The notes under the pieces: generated by a model
Databases searched by the model: none
Seen by the model: only the letters and a program-made list of their open reading frames with translations
What the model was told of the DNA's origin: nothing
Part shown: one piece after another, positions 10,530 through 22,821 of the stretch
Numbering within the stretch: position 1 is the first letter of the stretch
How the letters are laid out: each line of letters starts with the position of its first letter
Source: Malus domestica
Taxonomy: Eukaryota > Streptophyta > Magnoliopsida > Rosales > Rosaceae
Direction: 5' to 3'
NCBI RefSeq assembly: GCF_042453785.1
Contig: NC_091673.1
Coordinates: 2,611,501 to 2,675,500 of the forward strand
DNA: 64,000 nucleotides
Program-made: the position numbers and the translations under genes

Positions 10530-13185
10530 GATCCCAATTCAATCGATGAAGGTACATAGGAAAAGACTGAGCTTAAAGTTTGATATAGCCAACCACATTA
10601 CTTTGATAGCACTGTGAGGAAATTTTGAAATTTTCAGCACGAGAAGAGAACTACGACGATCCTTCTACCTTGTGTATATATGTACGAGGGATTTGTGTAA
10701 ATGAAATGTGTCAGTGTCGTGTAAGTAAATGAGATGTTAACCAAATAATAAACGGGTTCATCGATCGTGTCTAGGAGTGTTTACGACCCTCTTGTATTGT
10801 AAAAAGTAAAAGAGTACTGTGGGAAAATTTTCGTTGTGTTTCCATTTAGGTGTTTCGGAGTTTCATAGAGCGGCTTGCGAAGCGAATCTGTATAAATTGA
10901 AGCCGCTGTTGAGTCGATCTAAACAGTCGTTTAGTGTGTAAATAAAGCATTTGTGTTTTAGTCCGTCTTCTGTTGTGTATGACATACATTTAATTGCTTT
11001 GCATTTCCCTTTCTTGATCTGGTTATAGTTTTGTGTTCTGTAACCCGCGTCGCTTGAGCATGTGGTAAAAAAATTAGGATTTAAGCTCCTGTGCTAAAGT
11101 CTGTTAGGATTTATTAGCACTTGAGCTAGCCCCACATATTAACAATTAAAGGAGAGGTCCGTTTTAACCTAATGTGTACGAAGAGTTTTGTTTTAGCCTA
11201 ATATGTGCGGTTCATGTGCTAATAATTAACAGAAAATTAAAGGAATTTTCAATTTTGGGCATAAATCCTAACAAAATTTTACCATAGGAGCTTAAATCCT
11301 AGTTTTTTCATCACAGAGGTTATCTTCAAACTACCATATCACCACGGAGACTGTTAATCCAATTAAGCCTTTGTTTTATGGTAATGTAATCTTTTCGTTA
11401 ATTCACCTTAGATTTATCTAATTACTATTAAAACAAAATTAAGTTTTTAAAGAGACTAATGGTATGTTCTACTCTGGAATAGATAAGCTTCATGCTAATT
11501 GTGTTATAAAACTGGGATTTGGATTCCATCCATATTCAAATTGTGGGGATATTAAAGATCCTCACATCTTAATCATTTATCGTGCATCGTGCGGTCATAA
11601 ATCATTTGATTTTTTTATTTAAAATTAAACACAAATACTACCTGACGAAAATTGGCCGTACAATGTACAATAAACGATTATGATGTAAGGATCTCTAGAA
11701 TATCCACAAAGTAGATCCGAAGACGATCCTCTTCCATACTGTTGATCTTTGTTCTATGTACATCTAGCAACCACTGACAAACGCGGTGAAGGACTAATGA
11801 AGGAACGAATTTGGATCTTCTTTGCGAGGATCCCGAAGATCCGTGAATCGTGTCTATTTCTTGTACATCGTGCTGTTAGTTTTCGTTAGATACTGTTTGT
11901 GTTCAATTTTAAATAATAAAATTTAAAATAATTTCTGACCGCACGATGTACGATAACGGACACAATACATGGATCCCCATAATCCTCACAAAGATAATCC
12001 TTATTATGAAGGCACATGGCACTTCTTTTAAACAATGAAAATGTTATTCCTAACAATATATATTTAAAGGAAATCTTTAAGAAAGATTTTCATTTCTTTA
12101 TAAAAATGAGGATTAGTTCGGGTCCATAACTTTAACAATCCGAACCGTCTAATTTTCAAGTTGCCCTTCATAGATTATCTTTACAAAATATTAGTCAAAT
12201 CGGAAATATTTGAGGTATTTAATTGAGTTCAAAGAAATTGACGAACACTTTGTTCTCTAAAAAACATTGAAATTTTATCGTGATAATTAAATAGGCAAAT
12301 GGTTTCATATTGAATTGAATGTTTGTAAGGATGGTCTGTGAATCAAAACTTACAAAAGAGACGATTCAAATCGTTGAAGTTCGATGTAAATTGAGTTCCA
12401 CAACTAATCCCTATTTTTAATAAAAAAAAATGGAGATCCTTTCTCTTGAAGGGCATGTATATTTATATGGCCATTCATTCATGTGTTTTGGCTAGTCTAC
12501 TGGATAATCCAATACTTTTCTGGTAAATATTTTGTTATAATGTACATTTTGGGATTTTTCTCTAAAAAAATACTTGCATCCACCTATATAACACATTGTC
12601 TATCATTTGCGACTAATGTATTTTTTACAAAAGTTTCATAATCGAATGTGTAGATTTTCTTAATTCTCATTTAATCACTATTTTTAGAAAATATCAATCT
12701 AATTCAAGACAGTTAGTAATACGTATGCATCATACAAATATACGGTCTTAGTATTAAATGACATATTGATGATCAATTGTCCACTTGTTTTGCATATTTT
12801 TTTATAAAAAAATTAACAATTAAGAAAATGAATAGTTTTGCTAACGAATTTGTACAATTAAAGTACATTAATCGAAAATAGTAGATGAGATGATGTCCCT
12901 CATGGGGTATCCAAGCAAGTATTGTCTTTTGTAACTACTTGTATAATTTTTGTAGTTTTAAGTAATTCTATCATTTTTATGTTCAAAAGAAAAAATACTT
13001 CTATGATTTTCTTTCGGGTTATGCTAGGGAGATTAACACTCAAGTAATAATCTAATCATCAATATCCATATCATTTGATTTACAAAATTTGGTTTAAAAA
13101 TTTAGTCTATCCAACATTACTCTTTTTCTAATCCAAACTTTTGGTACACTCCAAACTTTTAAGCCTTCTCGAGTCGAGGACTTAT
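10530..13185. other. 3' flank of copy A and AT-rich spacer with dispersed repeats
   Basis: The presumed 3' UTR reaches about 10970 (possible poly(A) signal AAATAAAG near 10941). A block at 10847-10942 is conserved downstream of copy B. Beyond it is AT-rich sequence with two copies of a foldback repeat (11555-11720 and 11825-11990). No gene was found. Confidence 0.55.
11555..11990. repeat. Two copies of foldback repeat family D
   Basis: Copies at about 11555-11720 and 11825-11990 carry arms built on ATCGTGCGGTCA and its complement TGACCGCACGAT, with GATC-rich flanks. Relatives lie at about 17155-17325 and 47375-47560. They are short AT-rich MITE-like elements with no coding sequence. Boundaries are approximate. 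Confidence 0.55.
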
Positions 13186-14205
13186 GCTATCTCCAACCGA
13201 ATGAAGGCCAAATGGCTCCCTTTAGCTCTATAGTCCTGCAGGAAATTATATTTTAATGAACAGTGCTAGGCCATATTTTATACAATCTCCAACCGAGTGG
13301 GCCAAAAAGTCATAGACCAAACATAACCTTTTGACAAAAAACCATCTCCAACCGAAGGGGCCAAAGGGTCATAGGCCAAACATAATTTATTATTTTAATT
13401 AAATTAATATGGTTAATTAAATAAAACCACCATATTAAAATAAGGTTTTCAGACATATTTTGAGTGTCACTTGTTGCCAAATGAATGAGTCTCTGAATTT
13501 CTTATCTTTATATAATCTCAATAATTTTTTGGATAAGATTTCGAGTGACACGTGTCGTCAACGTGAGTAACTCTCCAGATTTCTTATCTTTATGTAATCT
13601 CAATAATTTTTCAGGTAGAATTTTGAGTGACAAGTGTCGTTAAAGTGAGTAACTCTCCATATTTCTTATCTTTATCTAATCTTAATAATTTTTTTGATAA
13701 GATTTCGAGTGTCACGTGTCAAAATGTAATTGGTTGTGCAAATTTTAGATATGATTCTTATCTACGTGACATTTCTTATCTTCAGTTTTCAATGTTGTAG
13801 GAACGATGTAGGTATTTATAGGAAAAAAAATATTTTTTTAATTTTATAAATTTGTCTAAAAAAAAATTTCAAATTCAAACGGTAACCTGACGTTAGCTAG
13901 CCATTGCTAGCTGGCGTCATGATGATGCCCGGTAGCCATTGACATTCAAATGGGTTGAGCTGGAAGGCTGACGGAATGTTAAGCTTGACATTCTGGAGCT
14001 GGATGGTTGGCAAAATGTCAAACTTGACATTATGGCGCTGGAGGGTTGGCTGGTTGGAAATAGCCAACCCACTGGCCTGATTAAGGGTTTTGGGCCCGGT
14101 GGGACCCACAAGCCTATTGGTCTAGCCCTCGGCTGGAAATGGTTTTCGTGTCGTTCCGAGTTATTTTTAACCCTATGACCCTTTGGCCGGGTCGGTTGAA
14201 AATGA
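13186..14205. mobile_element. Non-autonomous TIR element, ATCTCCAACCGA family, copy 1
   Basis: It begins CTATCTCCAACCGAATG and ends near GGTCGGTTGAAAATGACC, with internal repeats of the same start motif at about 13284 and 13347. Related to the element at 17344-18101. The interior has 3 or 4 degenerate copies of a unit with TTTATATAATCTCAATAATT around 13500-13690. No transposase was seen. Confidence 0.5.
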
Positions 14206-14309
14206 CCTTACATGTCAAGAGATACACAATCATTGTACAGTAAATTTGACTATGTAAATCTCAATAACATTGAACCTGAACGAAATTTTAAGCCGTAGAA
14301 ATAATATTA

Positions 14310-14455
14310 GGGGTGTGATATCCACACATCCCATTTTACTTCTCACACATTTTTAATTTTCAACCGTCGAATCAGATGAATTGAATAAGATCAACGAACA
14401 TAAATTATCAAAGAGTATATAAGAAGTAAAATAAAATATGTAAATATCACGATTT
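14310..14455. mobile_element. Mutator-like MITE (GGGTGTGATATCC family), copy 1, with 9-bp target duplication
   Basis: It starts GGGGTGTGATATCCACACA and is flanked by exact ATAATATTA repeats at 14301-14309 and 14456-14464. The right end is eroded. The internal CCGTCGAATCAGATGAATTG and GATCAACGAACA match the copy at 61150-61296. Confidence 0.72.
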
Positions 14456-14676
14456 ATAATATTATTAACACAAAATGCCACATCTATTGTATCCGCACCA
14501 GATAAGTTACATACTCTCAACTCTCAAGTTCCCACACATATCACGTTCCTCACTTTACTTCTCTCTCTCTCCCCCCGTTGCCCTCGCCCATTCCCAAAAT
14601 CTCTCTCCCCTCAATTTTTTATTAATTAATCACACGATTCTTTGTTCGCTCTCTTTTTCTGTTGAGCCATTGGCCC

Positions 14677-14682
14677 TATAAA
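14677..14682 (+). promoter_or_regulatory. TATA box of the second tandem paralogue
   Basis: CTATAAATTCGATGG follows a CT-rich stretch, matching the arrangement at 9324. A 5'-UTR intron runs 14833-15153 and contains an (AT)n run at 15066-15096. Confidence 0.6.
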
Positions 14683-15064
14683 TTCGATGGAGACTCTGCG
14701 TTGTCAACCTTCCTTCCTTTCCCATTTCCTTCCTCTCCAACCAAACCCCTTCCCTTTCCCCCCCTAATTTTCCATTCCATTTTTCCCACCTGCAACTAAG
14801 CAGCTGCTAACTTCTTCACTCAAACTCTAAAGGTAAACTGACATGTCTTTTTTTTTTTTAATTATGATTTTTCTTGTTTCCATCAAAATCTTCGGTAATT
14901 CCAATCTTTGTCTTCGGATCTGGCGTTTTTGAAAACAATCCGACTTCTCCAGATCTCCTTCCTCAATTTTTACGCTCAAGTTAATATCCATTTTCTGTTA
15001 CAATTTATCCAGATCAGATCTGTTAACCTGTCATTTACTATGCTCCATTTTTTGGATTTATTGC

Positions 15065-15100
<36 letters not shown>

Positions 15101-15185
15101 TATAGCTCCTTCCCTCGAGTTTTTAATTTCGTTTAATTGATTTGCTTGACCAGGTTTTACGTCGTCGTTTTAAACCGAGCGGAAA

Positions 15186-15944
15186 ATGAATCACTGTGGG
15201 ATACAGCAAGGCAATGCGCTCTCAGCTTGCGAAGACATGAGGTCTTGCTCCAGGGACTCCGTCGTCTGCCCCAAACCTCGCCGCCTCGGCCTCCTCAACG
15301 ATCCCGTCAGATCTTTCCGATGGCATTTCGGGTAATTCGAATTTTTGAATTTCTTTCTGTTTTGGAATATTTTTATTTGTGCTATCCTTAGGGTTTCAGA
15401 ATTCAAATTGTGAAATTTCGTTAGTTTGGTTTTGATTTTTAATTATTTGAATTTCAGCCACCAGGCGGAGTTCTGTGATTCAAAAGCCGGGTCTGATATT
15501 TTAGACAATATTCTCACTAAGGTACTTCTCGATCTGCAATTAACTGAATGCTGATTAGGCAATTATGGTAATCAAGTCAGTAATTCAATGTGTGTGATGT
15601 TTAATTTATTTCTTGATGTTTGATTTGTGTAGGGATCCTTTGGTGTTGAACAATTTTCGTGTACAGAAATGGCCTCGCAGCACCCATTTTATTGCGGATC
15701 GCCACCGAGCAGAGTAGCTAACCCATTAATTCAGGACGCTCGATTTGGGGATGAGGAGCTCCTCTCGTCCCCATCACTGTCGCCAATACCTGCCCCGTCA
15801 GGTCAATCATCGTCTCCTTCCTCGTCCACGAGGAAAGGAGGCTGTGCTAGGACCAATTTTGGGAGCAAACCGGCAGTGAGGGTCGAGGGGTTTGATTGCC
15901 TGGACAGGGATCGAAGGAACTGCAGCATCCCTACCCTGGCATAA
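15186..15944 (+). CDS. Uncharacterised plant-specific protein, tandem copy B (173 aa)
   Basis: Exons 15186-15331, 15458-15521 and 15633-15944 join in frame. It starts MNHCGIQQGNALSACEDM. It differs from copy A mainly by a four-residue deletion after GLLN and by scattered substitutions in the Ser/Pro region. The tail GFDCLDRDRRNCSIPTLA is identical. Exon 2 (64 nt) and exon 3 (312 nt) have the same lengths in both genes. A and B lie head-to-tail 5.4 kb apart. Both frames are open and most conserved blocks are kept, so both copies are probably under selection. Function unknown; no motif for an enzyme or DNA-binding domain is visible. Confidence 0.88.
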
Positions 15945-17343
15945 AGAGCCCGATTTTTTATCAACTAAGGTACATAGGAGAACATGAAGCTAAAGTTTTC
16001 TACACTTGATAGCATTGAGAGGAAATTTTGAAATTCTCGGAGAGTGAAGGAAGTCGATCCTTGTGGCTAGTGTAATTATGTTCAAGGGATTTGTGTAAAT
16101 AAAATGCGTCGTGTAAGTAAGTTTGATTGTTAACCAAATAATGAGCGCGTTCGTTCTTCTTGTTTAGGAGAAAGCTCTGAGGGGGTGCGGCATTTAGTAG
16201 AGAACAGATTGATTGTGTTTTCTACCGCACCACCCTTTCACTGTGTTTCTATTTAGGTGTTTCGGAGTTCGGCTTATGAAGCAAATCTGTACAAATTGAA
16301 GCTGTTGTTGAGTCGATCTGAACAGTCATTTACAGTATATATACCATTTGTGTTTTCGTTATCTTCTGCTGTCCACTGCTTGCTTCGTGCTTTTACTTTC
16401 CGATTGAGTTTATGTGATTCTCTCCGAATCGAGCTTTGCCAAATCCTTGTGCTTTTTATCCCTGATCATAATTCAACAGCTATGTGATGGTTTTTTGTGT
16501 TCATTCGTACAACTCCGTTTGAATCATCCGATGATCAGATCTGTTTGAATCATCGGAAATCGATCATCGATGCTATTTTTAAAGAAAGAAGAAAAACAGC
16601 TTCGAAGAATCGTTCAGCTTATTATCCACACAACTTTATTCGGAGGGATGAGCATCTATATCTTGATGCGAACCTCTTTGTGTGGTTGAAGCTTGCAGAG
16701 TGGACATGTTTTGCGTAGTTGAAGCCAGTTGGGGTCTTTGATTGAAGAGATTCTCTCGTTACAATTAAGACGTAGTCTCGGTATGTTCCTTTCCTTCGTC
16801 CAATAGATGATTATCATATATTCAAATGATTTCTCCTTTCTTGTTGCATAAGAAACTTTGAGTTTAAAATCGTTTAGTGGTGAGATAATGATATTCATTT
16901 TATTAATTTAACCCTGTTTAAATCCTCCATTAAGACATTGATCATGATAATTTGACACAAAAATTGAACTAGTCTCATCAAAACAAAATCAACAAAAAGA
17001 TCTTATTAAACGAGTAGAAAGACTTGGCGCCTGCTTGAATTCGTTACAAGAAGGGGACCCACTTCTAGAGACAGGATTTTATTCCAAATATTATATTAAA
17101 ATTAAAAATTAAAATACTCCCATCTGTAAGTCACAAGGGTAGGTTAGATGGAATCCGGATTCTCTTCGTGAATCGTATCCGTTAATCGTGTAGTCATAAA
17201 TTATTTTAAATTATTTTATTTAAAATTAAATACAAATATTATTTAACAAAAATTAACCGCATGATGTACGATGAACGAACAAAATTTACGAATTCGCAGG
17301 ATCCTCACCAAAAGGATCCAGAGAAGATCCTGTTGGGGTTAGG
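15945..17343. other. 3' flank of copy B and spacer
   Basis: The presumed 3' UTR includes the block at 16253-16340 that is conserved behind copy A. Short ORFs at 16257-16487, 16497-16718 and 16656-16898 lack family features. A family D repeat sits at about 17155-17325. No gene was found. Confidence 0.5.
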
Positions 17344-18101
17344 CCATCTCCAACCGAAGGCTGGCCAGAGGGCTCGTTTGAGCCCTCTAGCCCTCCAAGA
17401 TTCCCCAAGATATTAATATTTTAATGAACAGTACAGGGCCATATTTGCCTCCGTCTCCAACCGAGGGCCAGAGGGCCAAAGGGCTCGTTTTAGCCCTGTC
17501 ACAAAAAACCATCTCCAACCGAGGGTCAAAGGGCCATAGGGCCAAACATAATTTATTATTTAAAAACTACAATTTAATGTTGTATAAATGGCCTAGGAAG
17601 TTATACGAAAAAAATAGAATTGAAAAAAAATATGAAACAAATTTTGTGAAATAAAAGTTATAGGAAAAAAAATATGAAACAAAATTTGATTCATATGAAA
17701 AGGAAAAAAAAAGGGGAAAAAAAGAAGTTTACATTCATTAAAAAAAATAAAAACAAAGAAGTTTAAATTCATTAAAAAAAAAAAGAAAAAAAAAGAGGCC
17801 TAATAATACAACGGCTACTAGCCGTTATATTAAAAAAACATTTCAAACTATTAGTGTCGGTTATAACCGACACTAATAGTAGAACTATTAAAAAAAAAGA
17901 ATATCTTTAATGCTGTCGGCTATAACCGACAGCAATAGGAAATCATTAAAAAAAAAATAGCCAGCCCTCCAGCCCTCCAGCCCTCTCCGATCCCGTGGGG
18001 CCCTCCCAGATTCCAGAGCCCTCTGGCCTAGCCCCCGGTTTGAGACGGTTTTAGGGCTATTTTCGGCCCTCTGGCCCTCTGGATCCTTCGGTTGGAGATG
18101 G
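17344..18101. mobile_element. Non-autonomous TIR element, ATCTCCAACCGA family, copy 2
   Basis: The terminal inverted repeat is perfect over 17 bp: CCATCTCCAACCGAAGG at 17344-17360 and its complement at 18085-18101. Subterminal GGGCCAGAGGGC-type repeats occur at both ends. The interior is A-rich and holds a 34-bp perfect palindrome (17847-17880) and a 24-bp near-palindrome (17911-17934). No transposase; target duplication not clear. Confidence 0.72.
17847..17934. repeat. Paired palindromes inside the TIR element
   Basis: 17847-17880 is a perfect palindrome centred on CGGTTATAACCG, with arms ACTATTAGTGT. 17911-17934 has the same core idea, TGCTGTCGGCTATAACCGAC, with one mismatched pair. The two share GTCGG(T/C)TATAACCGAC but differ outside it. 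Confidence 0.85.
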
Positions 18102-18971
18102 TGCATGGACCTGACACTGGGAGCGGGGTCCCAACGAGTTCCGTGATATCAAGTTATTATTAAGCAGATTATCGATTATACTATTTATTCTTAAATCCAT
18201 TACCATGTTAAATTATCAAATAGACAAGTCAAAAACAACTTATGACAAAATCGATATTGTTTTCAATTTATTACTTACCACTTGCACAAATTGGAAACGA
18301 TATCAATTTTGTTGTAAGTTACCTTTGACCTGTCTCATTTAGCACTTAACATATATTTTAACACTTAACTCTTGATGCAAGTGGCTAGGTAAAAAGACCT
18401 GACTGGCTGGTTCATAGTTATTCATCTTTAATCTTTAATCTTTAATATTAGAAAGTCAGAATGAGAGTTTGGTGTCTCAAGGCTTCACCAAAACGTTTTG
18501 GACAAAAAAAACCCCCAAACAAAAAAAAATCAAAACTGACTGAAAATAATAGAAACAAATTCGCAAGGGTAATTTTGTCATAAAAATATAAAAAACTGAA
18601 TTTATAAATAAAAAAATTGGATTAAAGCCACGTGGGTTAAGCTGTAAAGAGAAGAAGTTTTGCGGAAAAGAGATATAACTGCTGAATGTGCGATTCAAAA
18701 TAAAAAAATTAACCTTCCACGATCTACAAATTTTTCCATCAATTGGGGTTCTTTTCCAACTCAATTTATCAGAAGCGAATGATACCCTTAACTGCCTTTC
18801 CCAATCATGGAACACACAGCAATCCAAGAACAGGATAGAGGAATAAAGAACACATGCATGAAGTGCTGGCATTGTTTAATTTCATTTTGGGTTTTTCTTT
18901 TATAATTTTTTTAAAATTTTTGTTCGCTGCAGAAACGTAAAGCAAGTAAAGGCAGAAGAATAGGTTTGTTT

Positions 18972-20055
18972 AAGGCTGGGTTCAGTTCAAAACAGTTCGG
19001 TTTTTTGCCAAAATCGAAACCGAACCAAAATTTCGGTTCGGTTCAATTCATTTTTTTTTTAGTTTCGGTTTTTTCAGTTTTTTTTTTAAATGATGTAAAT
19101 GGAAGGAACCTACCTATCAACCTCCCAGTTCTCATATATCACAGAAACATAATGTACATTGCCATGATTCATAATTATAAAACTTTAAAATTTACAAAAT
19201 CATGAAATAATTCAACAAATTAATTGATCGATGCAGATCGAAACAAAAAAAAAGAAAATGGGTTCGTCTAAATGCCATAATCGGACTCCAATATCGCATG
19301 CCCAGTGCCCACATTCAAATTCATAGTCAAGTCCACAATAGATCTAGAAAATTCCAGAACATATTCAGAGAAAAATACTAACTTTTTCACCTTAAATTAC
19401 ATAAATTTCAAATGGCTAACCATAAAATTAAAAACCAATGAACTGACAAATAAATAAAACCCACAATCTTTGCTGCAACGATATCACCATAATCGTCACA
19501 AGCTCTTACAATTCCTCTTTTCGTCAGGTCTCGTCGGGTCTCCAAAGGGGTGAGGGAAAATCATGGTTTGGAAGAAGGAATCCACGAGGAGGACATGAGA
19601 AGACTGGAAAGAGAGTGATTTGGAGAGAGAGAGAGAATGAGGAAGCAAAGGCAGAGAGGAAGCAGCGGACAGAACCGAGATAAATGTTTGAGATCTGAAA
19701 TGAAATAAGAGTGAAACGACTAGGGTTTGTAAAGTTAAGAAATTTTATAAAGCATTAAACATAAGAAACCTATAAATAATTTACTGGTACAATTATAATA
19801 ATATAAAGCCTATAGTCAAGTTGGCTTGCAGCCACTAACCCCAACCTGTAGGAAAGGGGTTCAAACCCTGATGCCATCATGTTTTTTTAGTATTATATGA
19901 TTTTTTTTTCGGTTCGGTTAGGTCTGATTCGGTTTTCAGACCTCAAAAACCGAAACCGAACCAGCCAAATTCAATTCGGTTCGGTTTGACAATTTTGATT
20001 CGATTTTTTTCAGCCTCGGTTTGGTATGATTTTCGGTTTTTTTAACCCACCCTTT
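18972..20055. mobile_element. Non-autonomous hAT-like element, AACCG-rich family, copy 1
   Basis: It begins AAGGCTGGGTTCAGTTC and ends AACCCACCCTTT. GGTTTGTTT flanks both sides (18963-18971 and 20056-20064). Both ends are packed with CGGTTCGG/AACCGAAC words, which look like subterminal binding repeats. The interior (~1 kb) has no transposase but holds a tRNA B-box-like GGTTCAAACCC at 19858-19868. It is inverted relative to the copy at 26644. Confidence 0.75.
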
Positions 20056-21149
20056 GGTTTGTTTACAGGATTTTTATGGGCTTTTTGAAACTGCAGTTAG
20101 CAGTTGCAATTGGTTTATTTTTATTTTTATTTTTATTCCTTTCCCGCAAAAACTAAATCGTCTTCATTCTCAGATATGTTACTTTGATAGTTTGATGTTT
20201 GATTTATTTTTAATTTCCTTTTTTATCATTAATGACACTCTCCGACCTAGATCGAGGCATGCTGGCCGTCACGTGAAGGTGACGTAGCCATATGCACAGT
20301 GCAGAAGCAATAAAGATATAAGGAAATGTGAATAAATAACTAGAGCACTAGATAAGGTAAGATGCAAGTGCGACATTAAGTGTGAGTTCACAATCAGAGT
20401 ATAAGTAGCCTAAGTGCAGTCCAACATGACGAATAGTAATTATACAACAACAAAGATAATCCTACATTGGTAATAATATGTCAGAGCTGCCGTGAATTCC
20501 TCGTAAGCCACCTACAAGCACTCCTAACTAAAACCTAGAGGGGCGCAAAACAAAAAGTGTGAGTGGGCAAAAACAAAGCTTTTCAAAACCATTTCATTTA
20601 TCAAAAGCTCTAACCCTCGCCGTAAAACCAGTATAGTTTCCCATAAAATAGAATGCATATATATATATATATACATATCTCAATACCATGCTCAGAAAAC
20701 GATATTAATAAATATGCCATGCCAAATATCTCAAAATAACAGAATAAGTAACTCATGTGAGATAACATATCAGCCGAATCCACCTAAAGTGGCCTGTACA
20801 GCTAAATCTATAGCTAAATCTATAGCGCCTATAATGCAAAAAAACCTCTCGCACACACGTTAGTGTGTGCAAAGAGGCTAGTAATTAAATAATTTGTGTA
20901 TGTCTTGCAACTTATTTAGTTGATGCATATCTTTATCGAACTATAGTAACAACTACTCTCACAAATTCTATCAAATAAATTAAGAGTTTATTATAAATAT
21001 GTTACTTTTAGCGCATGCGGATGCCCATATACATTGACATGATTCAGCAAACAGTATGCTAATTTTATACTAAATATATTTTTATATCGAACGTGTATCT
21101 TTCACACAATGCATCTAATACTAATAACCAAATAAATGATATAATAAAG

Positions 21150-21306
21150 GGAGTTTTAACGAAAATCTCACGATACTGTTCACTTTAATGAAAAACCATA
21201 TTTTTACACTAAAAAGTCAAACCTGATACTATTCACTTTACCCTTTATTTTGTCCTTATCATTAAAATTCAAAGTTTTCAAACTCTTTTCATTAGTTTTC
21301 CTTATA
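21150..21306. repeat. Dispersed repeat family R, copy 2
   Basis: Runs from GGGAGTTTTAACGAAAATC to TTCATTAGTTTTCCTTATAA. It matches 3628-3776 in the same orientation and 28783-28925 inverted. It is the best-preserved of the three. Confidence 0.7.
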
Positions 21307-21338
21307 ATTAATCCTGAAATCTTATTGACATGTGGACA

Positions 21339-21438
21339 GTGGGCATTGGGACGACGCCTGTCCTTTACATGTACCGGCAAAGCCATATGTGGGCATTGGG
21401 ACGACACCTGTCCTTTACATGTACCGGCAAAGCCATAC
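21339..21438. repeat. 50-bp direct tandem duplication
   Basis: The unit starting GTGGGCATTGGGACGAC and ending CGGCAAAGCCATA occurs twice with a 50-base period and nearly no differences, so the duplication is recent. It is not linked to a recognised gene. Confidence 0.9.
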
Positions 21439-22048
21439 TCTGAAAAGATTCCATTTCTTCTAATCCATCAAGTTTGGAGATATGAATTATTGAAATTTAA
21501 TCAAACAGCTACAAACATGGGTACATTTTAAAAGTTATAATAACTTTAGCCGTTGAATCAAATTTTAGTGATCTGGATCCCTGAACTTGGTGGATTAAGA
21601 GGAAGGGATCCAGAGAGGATCCTTTTCCCATACCATAACACATAATATGAATAATATTTGAGTATTCAAAGAATAAATAAAATTTTACACTCAAAACGAT
21701 TCGTTGTCAATTTATAGAACTCTTTTATGATTAGAACCGTTCACTTATGTAAAAAAATTAATTAAAAATAAGGTTTTTTTATTCATTGTTCCTAATGAAA
21801 ACAGATGAACAAAATTGATATAAGCATTACAAAGAGTTTATGTATTTGTTAAAATAGATTGACTAAACGATCATAATTTTTAATTTATTTTTTGGATAGA
21901 TGATCTTACAAAGTAATACATTATATGAATGGTTCTAATCATATATACAAAACTTTATAATTCAAACCCCAAGAATTTTGAATAGAAATTCTTACACTTT
22001 TTTAAATAGCAATATCTCCCCCATACATATACAGCATGGATGTTTTTT

Positions 22049-22240
22049 GGATGCAGATTCTCTGCCCTCTCACTTCCCGTGCCCTCCTGTTTGTGTGGTC
22101 ACGGTTAAACCACGTCAACATTTTATATTACTATTCCTTTTTATCTTATTATCTATATAAAAAATAATATAAAATGTTGACGTGGCTTAACCGTGATCAT
22201 AAAAAATATGAGAAGATGAGAAGGGCAGACAATCCATCTC
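22049..22240. mobile_element. Foldback MITE, GGACAAGGATTGTC family, copy 1
   Basis: The arms read CTCTGCCCTCTCACTTCCCG ... GAAGGGCAGACAATCC, with an inner stem GGTTAAACCACGTCAACATT / TGTTGACGTGGCTTAACC around an AT-rich loop. Ends are more eroded than in the copies at 25773 and 55716; boundaries are approximate. Confidence 0.7.
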
Positions 22241-22609
22241 TCTTTCAAATATCAGCTGCACTCTCCAACAAAAAGTAGGTTGTTCCATAAAAATATCTAC
22301 CAATCTTAGATTACGTGCAACGGTGTCAAATAAAGCTTAAAAATTTAAGCTAAAAAAATCATTTGGCTAAAAGAAGAAAGATGGATCCAACTATCCAAGG
22401 TCAAACCGTTCTCAACCCCTCCATCCTCTCCAACTTGGTAAGCATAAGTCGACGCCGGTGGCAGCAGGGATGTGATATGTAATGCAAGCCACTACGACGA
22501 GGAGATGGTTTTTACTGTCACGACACCACGTGGAACACTTTGTTCCTGCCCTCCCCTTTTTTTTTATGCCAACAACTAACACTATCACAAGCCACACTTT
22601 TTATTCCAG

Positions 22610-22821
22610 TGGCGAGGATTGTATGCCCTTCGCATCTTTTTTGTGCTCTCTTGTTTTGTGTGGTCACGATTAAGCCATGTTAATATTTTATATTTTTTTT
22701 ATTGATATAATAAAATAAAAAATAAATAGTAATATAAAAATATTGACGTGGTTTAACCGTGACCACATAAACAGGAGGACACCGAAAGAACACCGAAAGT
22801 GGAGGGCAGACAATCTTGTCC
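22610..22821. mobile_element. Foldback MITE, GGACAAGGATTGTC family, copy 2
   Basis: Left end GAGGATTGTATGCCC, right end GGAGGGCAGACAATCTTGTCC, inner stem GTGGTCACGATTAAGCC / GGTTTAACCGTGACCAC. Same layout as the copy 400 bases to the left. No clear target duplication. Confidence 0.7.

Larger units (their letters stand above)
20065..22048. other. Repeat-rich spacer without genes
   Basis: It contains retrotransposon-like debris around 20230-20620, an (AT)n run at about 20658-20672, a small hairpin at 20845-20877 (arms GCACACAC/GTGTGTGC inside CCTCT/AGAGG), repeat family R copy 2 (21150-21306) and a 50-bp tandem duplication (21339-21438). No supported ORF. Confidence 0.5.

Noticed and set aside
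16257-16487. 76-aa ORF as a separate gene behind copy B
   Set aside because: Copy A has a stop soon after the matching block and the N-terminal part is not shared; kept only as a conserved-block observation.
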